Notes under the pieces: model-generated
Told to the model about the DNA's origin: nothing
The model's input: the letters and a program-made list of their open reading frames with translations, nothing else
Databases searched by the model: none
Assembly: GCA_963931155.1 (NCBI GenBank)
Contig: OZ006978.1
Span: forward strand, 186,001-250,000
Source: CALXVA01 sp944392465
GTDB taxonomy: Bacteria; Bacillota; Clostridia; TANB77; CAG-508
Direction: 5' to 3'
Length of the DNA stretch: 64,000 bases
Position numbers and translations under genes: made by a program
Shown: piece after piece, positions 45,112-52,756 of the stretch
Layout: each line of letters begins with the position of its first letter
Position numbering within the stretch: position 1 is the stretch's first letter

Positions 45112-45546
45112 ATGGAAAAAGTAACGATATATACTGATGGTGCTTGCTCAGGTAATCCAGGTCCTGGTGGATGGGGTGCTATTCTTATGTATAAAGATTA
45201 TAAAAAAGAAATTTCTGGTGCAAAAAAAAATACAACTAATAATGTTATGGAATTAACTGCTGTTATTGAAGCTTTAAAACTTTTAAAATTTCCTTGTGAT
45301 GTTAAACTCTATAGTGATAGTGCATATGTTGTAAATGCTTTTTTACAAAAATGGGTAGTTAATTGGCAAAAAAATAACTGGAAAACCTCTGATAAAAAGG
45401 ATGTAAAAAACAAAGAATTGTGGCAGGAATTAATTGAACTAACCAATATTCACAATATTGAATTTATAAAAGTAAAAGGTCATAGTGATAATGAATTTAA
45501 TAATCGTTGTGATGAAATGGCAAGAAACGCCATAGCCACATTGTAA
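45112..45546 (+). CDS. rnhA: Ribonuclease HI
   Basis: Degrades RNA in RNA-DNA hybrids. A 144-residue protein with all four catalytic acidic residues: IYTDGACSGNPGPGGWG, NNVMELTAVIEAL, LYSDSAYVVNAF and VKGHSDNEFNNRCDEMAR. One of few plus-strand genes. AGGTGGAGG precedes the ATG. Confidence 0.97.
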   Translation: MEKVTIYTDGACSGNPGPGGWGAILMYKDYKKEISGAKKNTTNNVMELTAVIEALKLLKFPCDVKLYSDSAYVVNAFLQKWVVNWQKNNWKTSDKKDVKNKELWQELIELTNIHNIEFIKVKGHSDNEFNNRCDEMARNAIATL

Positions 45547-45550
45547 AAAA

Positions 45551-45597
45551 AGTAAAAGCAATGGAGATTATAGTTTTTTTAATCTTTCCATTGCTTC
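45551..45597. terminator. Bidirectional terminator shared by rnhA and dapL
   Basis: AGCAATGGAGATTA pairs with TAATCTTTCCATTGCT (one mismatch region) around a T-rich loop. One arm lies within the last codons of dapL, and on the minus strand TTTTACTTTTTTT follows. Confidence 0.8.
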
Positions 45598-46794
45598 TAT
45601 TGTTTTATATTTATTTCCAAATGCAGTTAATCTAAAAAATCCTTCTCCGCATGTTCCAAATCCGCTTCCCGGCGTTCCAACTATGTTGTATTTTTCAAGT
45701 AGTAAATCAAAAAAGTCCCAAGATTTTAATTTTGCTGGTGTTTTTAACCATACATATGGGGAATTTATTCCTCCATATGCCGTAATTCCAATTTCTTTTA
45801 ATCCATTTTTTATGATTTTGGCATTTTCCATATAGTAGGCAATATTATCTTTCACTTCTTTTTTCCCTTCTTCTGTATATATACTTTCGGCTCCTCTTTG
45901 AACTATGTATGATACTCCATTGAATTTAGTATTTTGCCTTCTATTCCAAAGTTTATTTAAACATATATTTTTATTATCTGTTTTTATTTTAATATCTTTT
46001 GGAATAATTGTGTATGCACATCTTATCCCTGTAAAACCAGCTGTTTTTGAAAAGCTTTTGAATTCTATAGCTACTTCCTTAGCTCCAGATATTTCATAAA
46101 TACTATGTGGTATGTTTTCTTCTGATATAAAAGCTTCATAGGCTGCATCAAATAATATAATGCTTTTATTCTTTTTTGCAAAGTTTACCCATTTTTCTAG
46201 AGTTTCTTTCCTCATTGCTGTACCTGTTGGATTGTTTGGTGAGCATATGTATATTAAATCTGGAACATCTTCTAATTCTTCTGGCAAAGGTTCAAAATTA
46301 TTTTCTTCTGTTAATTTTATGTATATAATATTTTCATACTTGTTTTTTTCTTTTATGTATTTTCCACTACTGCCATAGATAATATTGCTATCTAAATAAG
46401 CTGGATATACTGGATTTGAGATTCCTACTTTTATGTTTTTATCAAACAAGTCTAATATATTTCCGGTATCACATTTTGCTCCATCTGAAATAAATATTTC
46501 GTCTAATTCTATTCCCAGGTTTTTATATTCATTTAATAAAATTTTTTCTCTTAAAAATTCATATCCTTGTTCTGGTCCATATCCTCTAAAACTTTTTTCG
46601 TACATCATTTCCTCTGTTGCTTTGTTTATTGCATTTGCAACTGCCTTAGGAATTGGTCTTGTAACATCTCCAATTCCTAATTTTATTATATTGGCATCTG
46701 GATTTTGTTTTATATATTCTTTAACTTTTCTATTAATTTTGGAAAACAGGTAATTATCTTGTAGTTCAAAAAAATTCTTATTTACTTTAATCAT
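45568..46794 (-). CDS. dapL: LL-diaminopimelate aminotransferase
   Basis: PLP enzyme that converts tetrahydrodipicolinate directly to LL-diaminopimelate, bypassing the succinylase/acetylase routes of lysine and peptidoglycan synthesis. 408 residues, with KLGIGDVTRPIPKAVANAI near the N-terminus, YICSPNNPTGTAM, the PLP-lysine motif KSFSKTAGFTGIRCAYT and TPGSGFGTCGEGFFRLTAFG. dapF follows upstream on the same strand, giving two consecutive pathway steps. Confidence 0.96.
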   Translation of the reverse strand: MIKVNKNFFELQDNYLFSKINRKVKEYIKQNPDANIIKLGIGDVTRPIPKAVANAINKATEEMMYEKSFRGYGPEQGYEFLREKILLNEYKNLGIELDEIFISDGAKCDTGNILDLFDKNIKVGISNPVYPAYLDSNIIYGSSGKYIKEKNKYENIIYIKLTEENNFEPLPEELEDVPDLIYICSPNNPTGTAMRKETLEKWVNFAKKNKSIILFDAAYEAFISEENIPHSIYEISGAKEVAIEFKSFSKTAGFTGIRCAYTIIPKDIKIKTDNKNICLNKLWNRRQNTKFNGVSYIVQRGAESIYTEEGKKEVKDNIAYYMENAKIIKNGLKEIGITAYGGINSPYVWLKTPAKLKSWDFFDLLLEKYNIVGTPGSGFGTCGEGFFRLTAFGNKYKTIEAMERLKKL

Positions 46795-46862
46795 ATAAAT
46801 CCTCCCGCTAAATGAATAAATTAATTATGCTATCCAAAAGGTTATGCCATAGGTTTATATTT

Positions 46863-47708
46863 CTAATTGCTTAATGTTCCTTCAAAAATTGTTTCTGCCG
46901 GACCTTGCAAATAAATATGATTATCTTTTCCCCATTCTACTCCCAGTTCTCCTCCTGGTAATTTTACATTTACGTTTTCATCAGTATAGCCATTTATTCC
47001 TGTTGCCACCATAGCTGCACATGCTCCAGTTCCACATGCATATGTTTCTCCAACTCCTCTTTCCCATACTCTTACTTTTATATTATTTTTATCAATTATT
47101 TGTACAAATTCTACATTGGTTCTGTTTGGAAATATTGGATTATTTTCCACAATTGGACCATACTTATCAATTTGTATATCATCTAAATCTTCTACAAAAG
47201 TTACTGCATGTGGATTTCCCATTGATACTACCGTAAACCTCATTTGTTTCCCTGCTACATCTAAATCTAAATCTTTGTTAAATGCCTCATATACATGGTA
47301 AGGTATGTTTTTGTCTTGAAATAATGGTTCTCCCATATCTACTATAACTTCATTACATTCTCCTTCCTTATTTTCTAATATTTTTACTTTTTTTATTCCA
47401 GCTAATGTTTGTATTGATAATTTATCTTTGTCTGATAATTTTTTATCATGTATAAATTTTGCAACACATCTTATTCCATTTCCACACATTTCCGCTTCAC
47501 TACCATCACTATTATATATTTTCATCTTAAAATCAGCCCTATCATCATCTGATTTATCTATTATAATTACACCATCTGCCCCTATGCCATAATGTCTATC
47601 ACTTAATTTTTTTGCCATATCTTGAATATTAGGCATCTTTTTTTCCTTTGTACAATCAATATATATATAATCATTTCCTATACCTGTCATCTTTGTGAAG
47701 TTTAGCAT
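46863..47708 (-). CDS. dapF: Diaminopimelate epimerase
   Basis: Converts LL- to meso-diaminopimelate. 281 residues, with both catalytic cysteines in their motifs: EAEMCGNGIRCVAKF and GETYACGTGACAAMVA. N-terminal TKMTGIGNDYIYID is typical. It lies 68 bases upstream of dapL on the same strand, a likely lysine-branch operon. Confidence 0.97.
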   Translation of the reverse strand: MLNFTKMTGIGNDYIYIDCTKEKKMPNIQDMAKKLSDRHYGIGADGVIIIDKSDDDRADFKMKIYNSDGSEAEMCGNGIRCVAKFIHDKKLSDKDKLSIQTLAGIKKVKILENKEGECNEVIVDMGEPLFQDKNIPYHVYEAFNKDLDLDVAGKQMRFTVVSMGNPHAVTFVEDLDDIQIDKYGPIVENNPIFPNRTNVEFVQIIDKNNIKVRVWERGVGETYACGTGACAAMVATGINGYTDENVNVKLPGGELGVEWGKDNHIYLQGPAETIFEGTLSN

Positions 47709-47794
47709 ATAATCACCTCTAAAATTAATATATGCTTATTTAGAAAAATTATACAAAGCCAATTCCATTTTTTGTTATTTTTCGTTTCCATTTT

Positions 47795-47823
47795 TTGACT
47801 TTTTTAAAAATATATGGTATAAT
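47795..47823 (+). promoter_or_regulatory. Consensus-like promoter of the GC-rich gene
   Basis: TTGACT (47795-47800), 17 bases, TATAAT (47818-47823). The 5' leader then holds two hairpins: TGCAC/GTGCA (47832-47847) and CGTCTC/GAGACG (47850-47866). Confidence 0.85.
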
Positions 47824-47891
47824 ATATTTGTTGCACTAAATGGTGCACCCGTCTCTTTTGGAGACGTCGTATTCGGTTCCTAGGAGGTTAT

Positions 47892-48188
47892 ATGGCACTG
47901 CTAAAAAACCAATGGTTCGTCACTAGGCAATCTCGCCCCGACAGTGGTGATGGTTACCAAGTTGTCCTACGATGCAAGGAAACCAATATCGGCAAGCTCT
48001 CGAGCGACATCGCACAGATCCTTGCCTCTGATTTCACTTCTTGCAGGCAACTGCTGTCGGATGGTACACATCTAGCCTGTCTTGAACTCACATTCAAGTT
48101 GCGAGTTCAGGCTGAGAAGTTCGTTGTGGACCTGCCGTCGAACTTGCCTGGCGTCGAAAAGGAGCCTGCTCTTATTAAGGTCAACTGA
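47892..48188 (+). CDS. GC-rich orphan gene, 98 residues, unknown
   Basis: Hand-counting gives 149 G or C in 297 bases (about 50%) within a very AT-rich genome. Codons such as CTG, CTC, TCG and CGC are frequent here but rare in neighbours. The ribosome site TAGGAGG lies 5 bases before the ATG. The protein opens MALLKNQWFVTRQSRPDSGD and includes DIAQILASDFTSCRQLLSDG; I recognise no family, signal peptide or membrane segment, and it looks alpha/beta and soluble. With its own promoter, structured leader and perfect terminator it is a self-contained cassette, most simply explained by recent horizontal transfer. Function unknown. Confidence 0.7.
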   Translation: MALLKNQWFVTRQSRPDSGDGYQVVLRCKETNIGKLSSDIAQILASDFTSCRQLLSDGTHLACLELTFKLRVQAEKFVVDLPSNLPGVEKEPALIKVN

Positions 48189-48200
48189 AACCTTAAGGTG

Positions 48201-48245
48201 AAGGAGGGAAACCCACATGTGGGTCTCCCTCCTTTGCTTTTATAA
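48201..48245 (+). terminator. Terminator of the GC-rich gene
   Basis: GGAGGGA and TCCCTCC flank ACCCACATGTGGGT, giving a long near-perfect stem, then TTTGCTTTTAT. Its GC-rich stem matches the composition of the gene, not of the host. Confidence 0.9.
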
Positions 48246-48326
48246 TTGGATAATAAAAAATTTGACTTACTTTCTAGTGATAAAATTGTTAGAGATTTTG
48301 AGAAAGAGCTTAAAATAGAGGTTTAA
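48246..48326 (+). other. Short coding-like fragment, possible gene remnant
   Basis: A frame of 26 codons from TTG encodes LDNKKFDLLSSDKIVRDFEK followed by ELKIEV and a stop. It reads like the C-terminus of a real protein but has a stop codon directly upstream and no ribosome site. It may be the tail of a gene disrupted near the cassette. Confidence 0.25.
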
Positions 48327-48341
48327 TTTACCTCTATTTAG

Positions 48342-48924
48342 TTATATTTTCTTAGCTATAATATTATAAATATGCCAGTGTTTCCTCTTTCCTAATCCTG
48401 TCATCCCTTCTTTTTCAATTTCATTAAATTCTATTATTTCAAAAGAGTCTTTAAATAAATCTAAAACTTGTTTCTTTGATAAAAATACCATTTGCTTTTT
48501 TATATTTACCCAAGAATCGTTTAATCCGAAAAAAATTCCCAACAAAATAACCGCTCTTTTAAAATACTATTTGTTATTTTTTTCCAAAAATTATTAAAAC
48601 AATCTTTGTTGCAAAAAGGAATACTAAAATTCGCTACTAATAAATTGTTTTTTTCTATTTCTATATTCTCAAAAGATTGGCGTTTGAAAGAAAACCTCTT
48701 TATTTCTTCATTATCTAATTTTTTTAGTATAAACTCTTTCGTATCTTCTTTATCTATTGCTAATACTTTCCAGCCATTATGTAATAAATATATAGTATCT
48801 CTACCAACACCACATCCTAAATCAATAGCAAAGTCAGGTTTTATACCCATATTTATAAATTTTGTACAAAAGGAAGTGGTAGAGCATTTTCTGTATTCTT
48901 ATAATATTTTTCTATATTTTCCAT
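48342..48924 (-). pseudogene. SAM-dependent methyltransferase with at least three frameshifts
   Basis: Reading across three frames restores one TehB-like class I methyltransferase. It starts at the ATG at 48924 (MENIEKYYKNTENALPLPFV), with motif I DFAIDLGCGVGRDTIYLLHN and the C-terminal VNIKKQMVFLSKKQVLDLF. A base is missing after codon VQN (near 48855). One is inserted near 48553, and an extra T occurs in a T-run near 48533. Several lesions in one gene argue for real decay rather than one sequencing error. Confidence 0.85.
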
Positions 48925-49036
48925 ATCTTTGTTCTTTTCATTATTGCTTCATATTATATCATATTAACTCATTAATCAATATACATAGGAACATTAATAT
49001 AAATCTTTTTCCTCCTATATTTTTATTTTACTTTTT

Positions 49037-49459
49037 TTATAAATATTTAAATATTTGTTCTGGATATAAAACTAACTCTTTATTTTTAAATTTATCAATA
49101 TCTATCCATATTGCTACTGTTTCTGAATCATCATCTATTACTTTATATTTTTCTCGGTAGTCTTTATTATCAATATAAGCATCATAAAACAACACTAATT
49201 CATGTGCATTTTTACCTTTATAATTAAATATATTTTCAGAAATACCTAGAAACTTTCCAACTTTTATTTCTATATTTAATTCTTCTTTAAATTCTCTTTT
49301 TAATGCATCCTCGCTTTTTTCGAGAAATTCTATTCCTCCACCTAGGCAACGATAAAATTCTAGTTTTCTTGATTCATCATATCCTTTACTAACTAATATA
49401 TTATTACCATTTCGTACCAATCCAAGCACTATCGGTCTAATTTCTTTAAATTTATCCAT
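49037..49459 (-). CDS. NUDIX hydrolase
   Basis: A 140-residue NUDIX-domain protein. The Nudix box is recognisable as GGGIEFLEKSEDALKREFKE followed by ELNIEI, matching GX5EX7REUXEEXGU apart from the last positions. It would hydrolyse a nucleoside diphosphate derivative; substrate unknown. It stands alone downstream of the tRNA operon on the same strand. Confidence 0.88.
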   Translation of the reverse strand: MDKFKEIRPIVLGLVRNGNNILVSKGYDESRKLEFYRCLGGGIEFLEKSEDALKREFKEELNIEIKVGKFLGISENIFNYKGKNAHELVLFYDAYIDNKDYREKYKVIDDDSETVAIWIDIDKFKNKELVLYPEQIFKYL

Positions 49460-49501
49460 ATAAAACTCTCCTTTTCACTAAAAATAGTGTATTAATAATA
49501 C

Positions 49502-49537
49502 CATAAAAACAAAAGATTATCATTTTTTTATGATAAT
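49502..49537 (-). terminator. Hairpin with T-rich tail (second terminator after tRNAs)
   Basis: ATTATCAT and ATGATAAT pair around a T-run; the minus strand continues with CTTTTGTTTTTAT. Confidence 0.6.
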
Positions 49538-49568
49538 TTTCTAATATCACTTATTATTTAAACCAATT

Positions 49569-49612
49569 AAAAAAAGCTGGTGCAAAACACTTTGAAGATG
49601 TTTTACCCCAAC
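49569..49612 (-). terminator. Terminator of the tRNA operon
   Basis: On the minus strand GTTGGGGTAAAACA pairs with TGTTTTGCACCAGC (13 of 14 pairs, including wobbles), followed by seven T. It ends 18 bases after the tRNA-Phe CCA. Confidence 0.85.
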
Positions 49613-49629
49613 TATTGACTTTAATCCTT

Positions 49630-49705
49630 TGGTGGCTTGAAGTGGAATCGAACCACTGACACAGGGATTTTCAGTCCCTTGCTCTACCAACTGAGCTATC
49701 AAGCC
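49630..49705 (-). tRNA. tRNA-Phe (GAA)
   Basis: 76 bases with encoded CCA. The anticodon loop reads CTGAAAA, giving GAA. D-loop GCTCAGTTGGTAGAGC and T-loop GGTTCGATTCC are intact, and the acceptor GGCTTGA pairs with TCAAGCC. Confidence 0.97.
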
Positions 49706-49712
49706 AAAAAAA

Positions 49713-49789
49713 TGGCGACCCGGAACGGGCTCGAACCGTCGACCTCTAGCGTGACAGGCTAGCGTTCTAACCAACTGAACTACCGGGCC
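49713..49789 (-). tRNA. tRNA-Asp (GTC)
   Basis: 77 bases with encoded CCA. Anticodon loop CTGTCAC gives GTC; discriminator base G is as expected for Asp. Acceptor GGCCCGG pairs with CCGGGTC. Confidence 0.97.
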
Positions 49790-49822
49790 GTGTATAAAAA
49801 TTAGGTAGTTTTTATAAAAAAA

Positions 49823-49898
49823 TGGTGGGCGCAATAGGGCTCGAACCTATGACCTCCTGCTTGTAAGGCAGATGCTCTCCCAGCTGAGCTATGCGCCC
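49823..49898 (-). tRNA. tRNA-Val (TAC)
   Basis: 76 bases with encoded CCA. Anticodon loop CTTACAA gives TAC. First gene of the Val-Asp-Phe operon. Acceptor GGGCGCA pairs with TGCGCCC. Confidence 0.97.
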
Positions 49899-49916
49899 AT
49901 TTCCTTCGACTTCCTA

Positions 49917-49945
49917 AGTATACTAAATTTTTCATTTTTTGTCAA
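49917..49945 (-). promoter_or_regulatory. Promoter of the tRNA operon
   Basis: TTGACA (49940-49945), 17 bases, TATACT (49917-49922) on the minus strand, 19 bases before tRNA-Val. Confidence 0.85.
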
Positions 49946-50015
49946 CACATTTTTGAAATTTTTTTACTTTTTTACATTAAGTTTTTATTCTTATGTGTAT
50001 TCAAATGTATAGCAA

Positions 50016-50118
50016 TAAGAAAAATCAAGCAATTTGTAGAATGTTCCTCCCACAGAATTAGATGTTTTTTATAATTCTGCATCTTTTAACCTGTAATTAG
50101 AACAGCACAAATTGCTTG
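50016..50118 (-). ncRNA. Large structured 3' element after the S41 protease gene
   Basis: Three nested stems: CAAGCAATTTGT/ACAAATTGCTTG (12 bp), TGTTC/GAACA, and CAGAATTA/TAATTCTG at the tip. The minus strand continues with ATTTTTCTTA, so it can act as a terminator, but it is far larger than the others in the window. No known RNA family recognised. Confidence 0.5.
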
Positions 50119-50127
50119 TTAAATTAC

Positions 50128-51327
50128 TTATTTTAATTCTTGTATTGCTCTTTTTAATTGTGTATCATTTTTATCTGTTAATTCCTTTATGTCTTCTGGC
50201 AACTTTACCTCTATATCTGGTTCTATTCCTTTTTTATTTATTGCTGTTTTGTTTGGTGTACAGTATTCTGCTGTTGTTATTTTAAGTCCACTACCATCTG
50301 TTAATGCATATAGTGTTTGAATAACACCTTTTCCATAGGTTTTTTCACCTACAATTGTTGCTTTTTTGTTATCTTTTAATGCTCCTGCTAATATTTCTGA
50401 TGCACTTGCTGAATTTCCATTTGTTAATACTACTATAGGTACATCTATTGTAGGATTTTCTTCAGATTTTGTTACTTTTTCTTTCCCTTCTTTGTCTTTT
50501 TCTATTAATAGTGTACTATCTTTATTACATATCATTTCCAAAATATCAATTGCTTCATCAACTATTCCCCCACCATTATTACGTAAATCTATAATTAATG
50601 ATGTTGCTCCTTGTGATTTTAAATTTTCATAGTTTTCTTTAAATTCTTCTGCTGTACCGCCATCAAAATCTTTTATTTGTATATATGCTATATTATTTTC
50701 TAACATTCTTGAATTAATATGACTTATTTCTATTCTTTTTCTTTCTACTTCTATATCAAGGTTTTCGTCTCCTCTTTTTATTCCTAATTTAACTTTTGTT
50801 CCTTCTTCACCTTTTATAGCATTTGACATATCTGATACATTATCTTTTGTTACATCTGTTCCGTCTACTTTTATTATTATATCTCCTTCTTTTAATCCTG
50901 CTGTTTCTGCTGGTGAATCTTCCATTGGTTCTAGTACAGTAATTGTTCCTTCTTCGTAATTTACAACCATATATATACCTATTCCAACATAATTTCCCAT
51001 TGCTGTATCATATTGTTCCTTCATTTCTTCTGGAGTATAATATTCTGTATATTCGTCACCTACTCCTGCAACATATCCTTTTATTGCCATTTCTAGCATT
51101 TGTTCATCATCTAATTCTCCAATATATTCCTGCTCTAATTTGGTTCGTATGCTTGCTAAGGCTGATTCTAACCCTGTTGCTCCCCCATTTTGTACAATGG
51201 CACTTATACTTGATGATGATTCTATTTTTTCTTTTATAAAAATGGTTGTAATTAATGAAGATAATAACGCTGTGATTATAACTAGCATTACAACCTTATA
51301 AATTCTTTGACCTTTACTTTCTTCCAT
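50128..51327 (-). CDS. ctpA: S41 family C-terminal processing peptidase (CtpA-like)
   Basis: A 399-residue serine protease with an N-terminal membrane anchor (residues 12-30), a PDZ domain (SPAETAGLKEGDIIIKVDGT near 140-160) and the catalytic Ser/Lys pair in NGNSASASEILAG and VGEKTYGKGVIQT. It processes secreted or membrane proteins, often cell-wall hydrolases or their regulators. The placement after ftsEX and two M23 genes matches the arrangement found in many Bacillota. Confidence 0.95.
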   Translation of the reverse strand: MEESKGQRIYKVVMLVIITALLSSLITTIFIKEKIESSSSISAIVQNGGATGLESALASIRTKLEQEYIGELDDEQMLEMAIKGYVAGVGDEYTEYYTPEEMKEQYDTAMGNYVGIGIYMVVNYEEGTITVLEPMEDSPAETAGLKEGDIIIKVDGTDVTKDNVSDMSNAIKGEEGTKVKLGIKRGDENLDIEVERKRIEISHINSRMLENNIAYIQIKDFDGGTAEEFKENYENLKSQGATSLIIDLRNNGGGIVDEAIDILEMICNKDSTLLIEKDKEGKEKVTKSEENPTIDVPIVVLTNGNSASASEILAGALKDNKKATIVGEKTYGKGVIQTLYALTDGSGLKITTAEYCTPNKTAINKKGIEPDIEVKLPEDIKELTDKNDTQLKRAIQELK

Positions 51328-51458
51328 TTTTACCTCCGTTCTAGCTAATTTACTCTTTAATCCAAAATTTATTTAACAATCTCTATATTTTTTACACTTA
51401 CTATTTCTCCTAATAATAAAGTATATATTTAGTTTTCCTTTTTATACCTATTGATATG

Positions 51459-51489
51459 AGATTGCTTAAATAGAAAGCAATCTCATATG
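51459..51489. terminator. Perfect hairpin between M23 gene and ctpA
   Basis: ATGAGATTGCTT pairs with AAGCAATCTCAT (12 bp). T-tracts are poor on both strands, so it may be a processing or attenuation signal. Confidence 0.45.
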
Positions 51490-51505
51490 TTTGATTTCTT
51501 TAAAT

Positions 51506-52738
51506 TTATGGAACTTTAACATAATTTAGTGGGTTTGTATATTGTCCATTTATTCTCACTTCAAAATGGCAATGTGGTCCTGTTGAATTTCCTGTAGAAC
51601 CAACTTCCATTATAATTTCACCTTGCTTTACCTGTTTTCCAACTGTTGTTACTACTTTATTTCCATGTCCATATAATGTAACTACTCCATTTCCATGGTT
51701 AATCATTACGCAATTTCCATACCCTCCAAGCCAACCAGCATAAGTAACTACTCCATCTAAAGCTGCAACAATTGGCGTTCCTATTGGTGCTCCTGCAATA
51801 TCTAAGCCTGTATGCTGTTTTACAATTCCTTGAATTGGATGTTCTCTCATCCCAAAATTTGATGTAATAACCGTTCCACTAGCAGCTACTGGCCATAGCA
51901 TTTCACCACCAGTATACTGGATATTTACATTATAATTTGTTGAAGCTTGTATTTGTGCTTCTATTTCTGCTTGTTCTTTTTTATATGCTGTAATTTGCTC
52001 TTGTAATTTTTTTTCATTTTCTGTTAATTGTTTAGCATAGTTTGCTTGTAATGTTTGCATATTTGTTAAAACTATGGATGTTTGCTCGTTTTTTGCTTTT
52101 ACTTCTTTTATTTGTTTTTGAGCTGTTTCTAATTGATTTTGTGTTGTTTCTATATTTTCTTTTTCTATTTTTACTTGGTTTATTAAATCACTATCATAAT
52201 CTGCCATTTCTTCAATTATATACAGTCTAGATACAAAATCTATTATATTACTTGATTTTACCAATACATCCAAATATTCTGTATCTCCTGCTTCATACAT
52301 AGCAACTAATCTTTTTGCTAAAATATCCTTTTTTGCATTATAATCCTGAGATGCTAAAACCAATTTGTTTAAAGAATCATTTATTGATGTTTGCAATGTA
52401 TTTATTTGATTTTGCTGTTCTTGCATTTCTTGTTCATATTGCATTACTTTGTCTTGAGCTTGTTGTACTTTTAACAATGTATCAGATAGTTCATCTTGAA
52501 CATATTCTAATTTTACATTTGTCTGATCTAATTTATCAGAAACTTCATCTTTTTGTTTTTCTAACTTTTGTAATTCTTCTTTACTTAAAGGTGCTGTATC
52601 TGTTCCTGTAGTATTTGTCTGTGTAGTATTATTTGCAATATTATTTGTTAATGTACTGTCAGATTGGGCAAATACGAAGTTACAAAAGTATTGCAATATT
52701 AATATTATTACTATTATTATTGCTACTTTTCTTTTCAT
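51506..52738 (-). CDS. M23 peptidase domain murein hydrolase activator (EnvC-like), copy 2
   Basis: A 410-residue secreted protein with a signal peptide (VAIIIVIILILQYFCNFVFA), long coiled coils (about 55-265) and a C-terminal M23/LytM domain. Zinc-binding residues are seen in HTGLDIAGAP and GPHCHFEVRINGQ. It likely hydrolyses peptidoglycan or activates a hydrolase, switched by FtsEX. Similar in layout to its upstream neighbour, from which it is separated by 18 bases. Confidence 0.93.
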   Translation of the reverse strand: MKRKVAIIIVIILILQYFCNFVFAQSDSTLTNNIANNTTQTNTTGTDTAPLSKEELQKLEKQKDEVSDKLDQTNVKLEYVQDELSDTLLKVQQAQDKVMQYEQEMQEQQNQINTLQTSINDSLNKLVLASQDYNAKKDILAKRLVAMYEAGDTEYLDVLVKSSNIIDFVSRLYIIEEMADYDSDLINQVKIEKENIETTQNQLETAQKQIKEVKAKNEQTSIVLTNMQTLQANYAKQLTENEKKLQEQITAYKKEQAEIEAQIQASTNYNVNIQYTGGEMLWPVAASGTVITSNFGMREHPIQGIVKQHTGLDIAGAPIGTPIVAALDGVVTYAGWLGGYGNCVMINHGNGVVTLYGHGNKVVTTVGKQVKQGEIIMEVGSTGNSTGPHCHFEVRINGQYTNPLNYVKVP

Positions 52739-52756
52739 ATTTGCCTCCTTTTTTTA

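Noticed and set aside
49547..49834. Open frame of 95 codons on the minus strand
   Set aside because: It runs through tRNA-Phe and tRNA-Asp; motifs such as VVQLVRTLACHARG are classic translations of tRNA genes.
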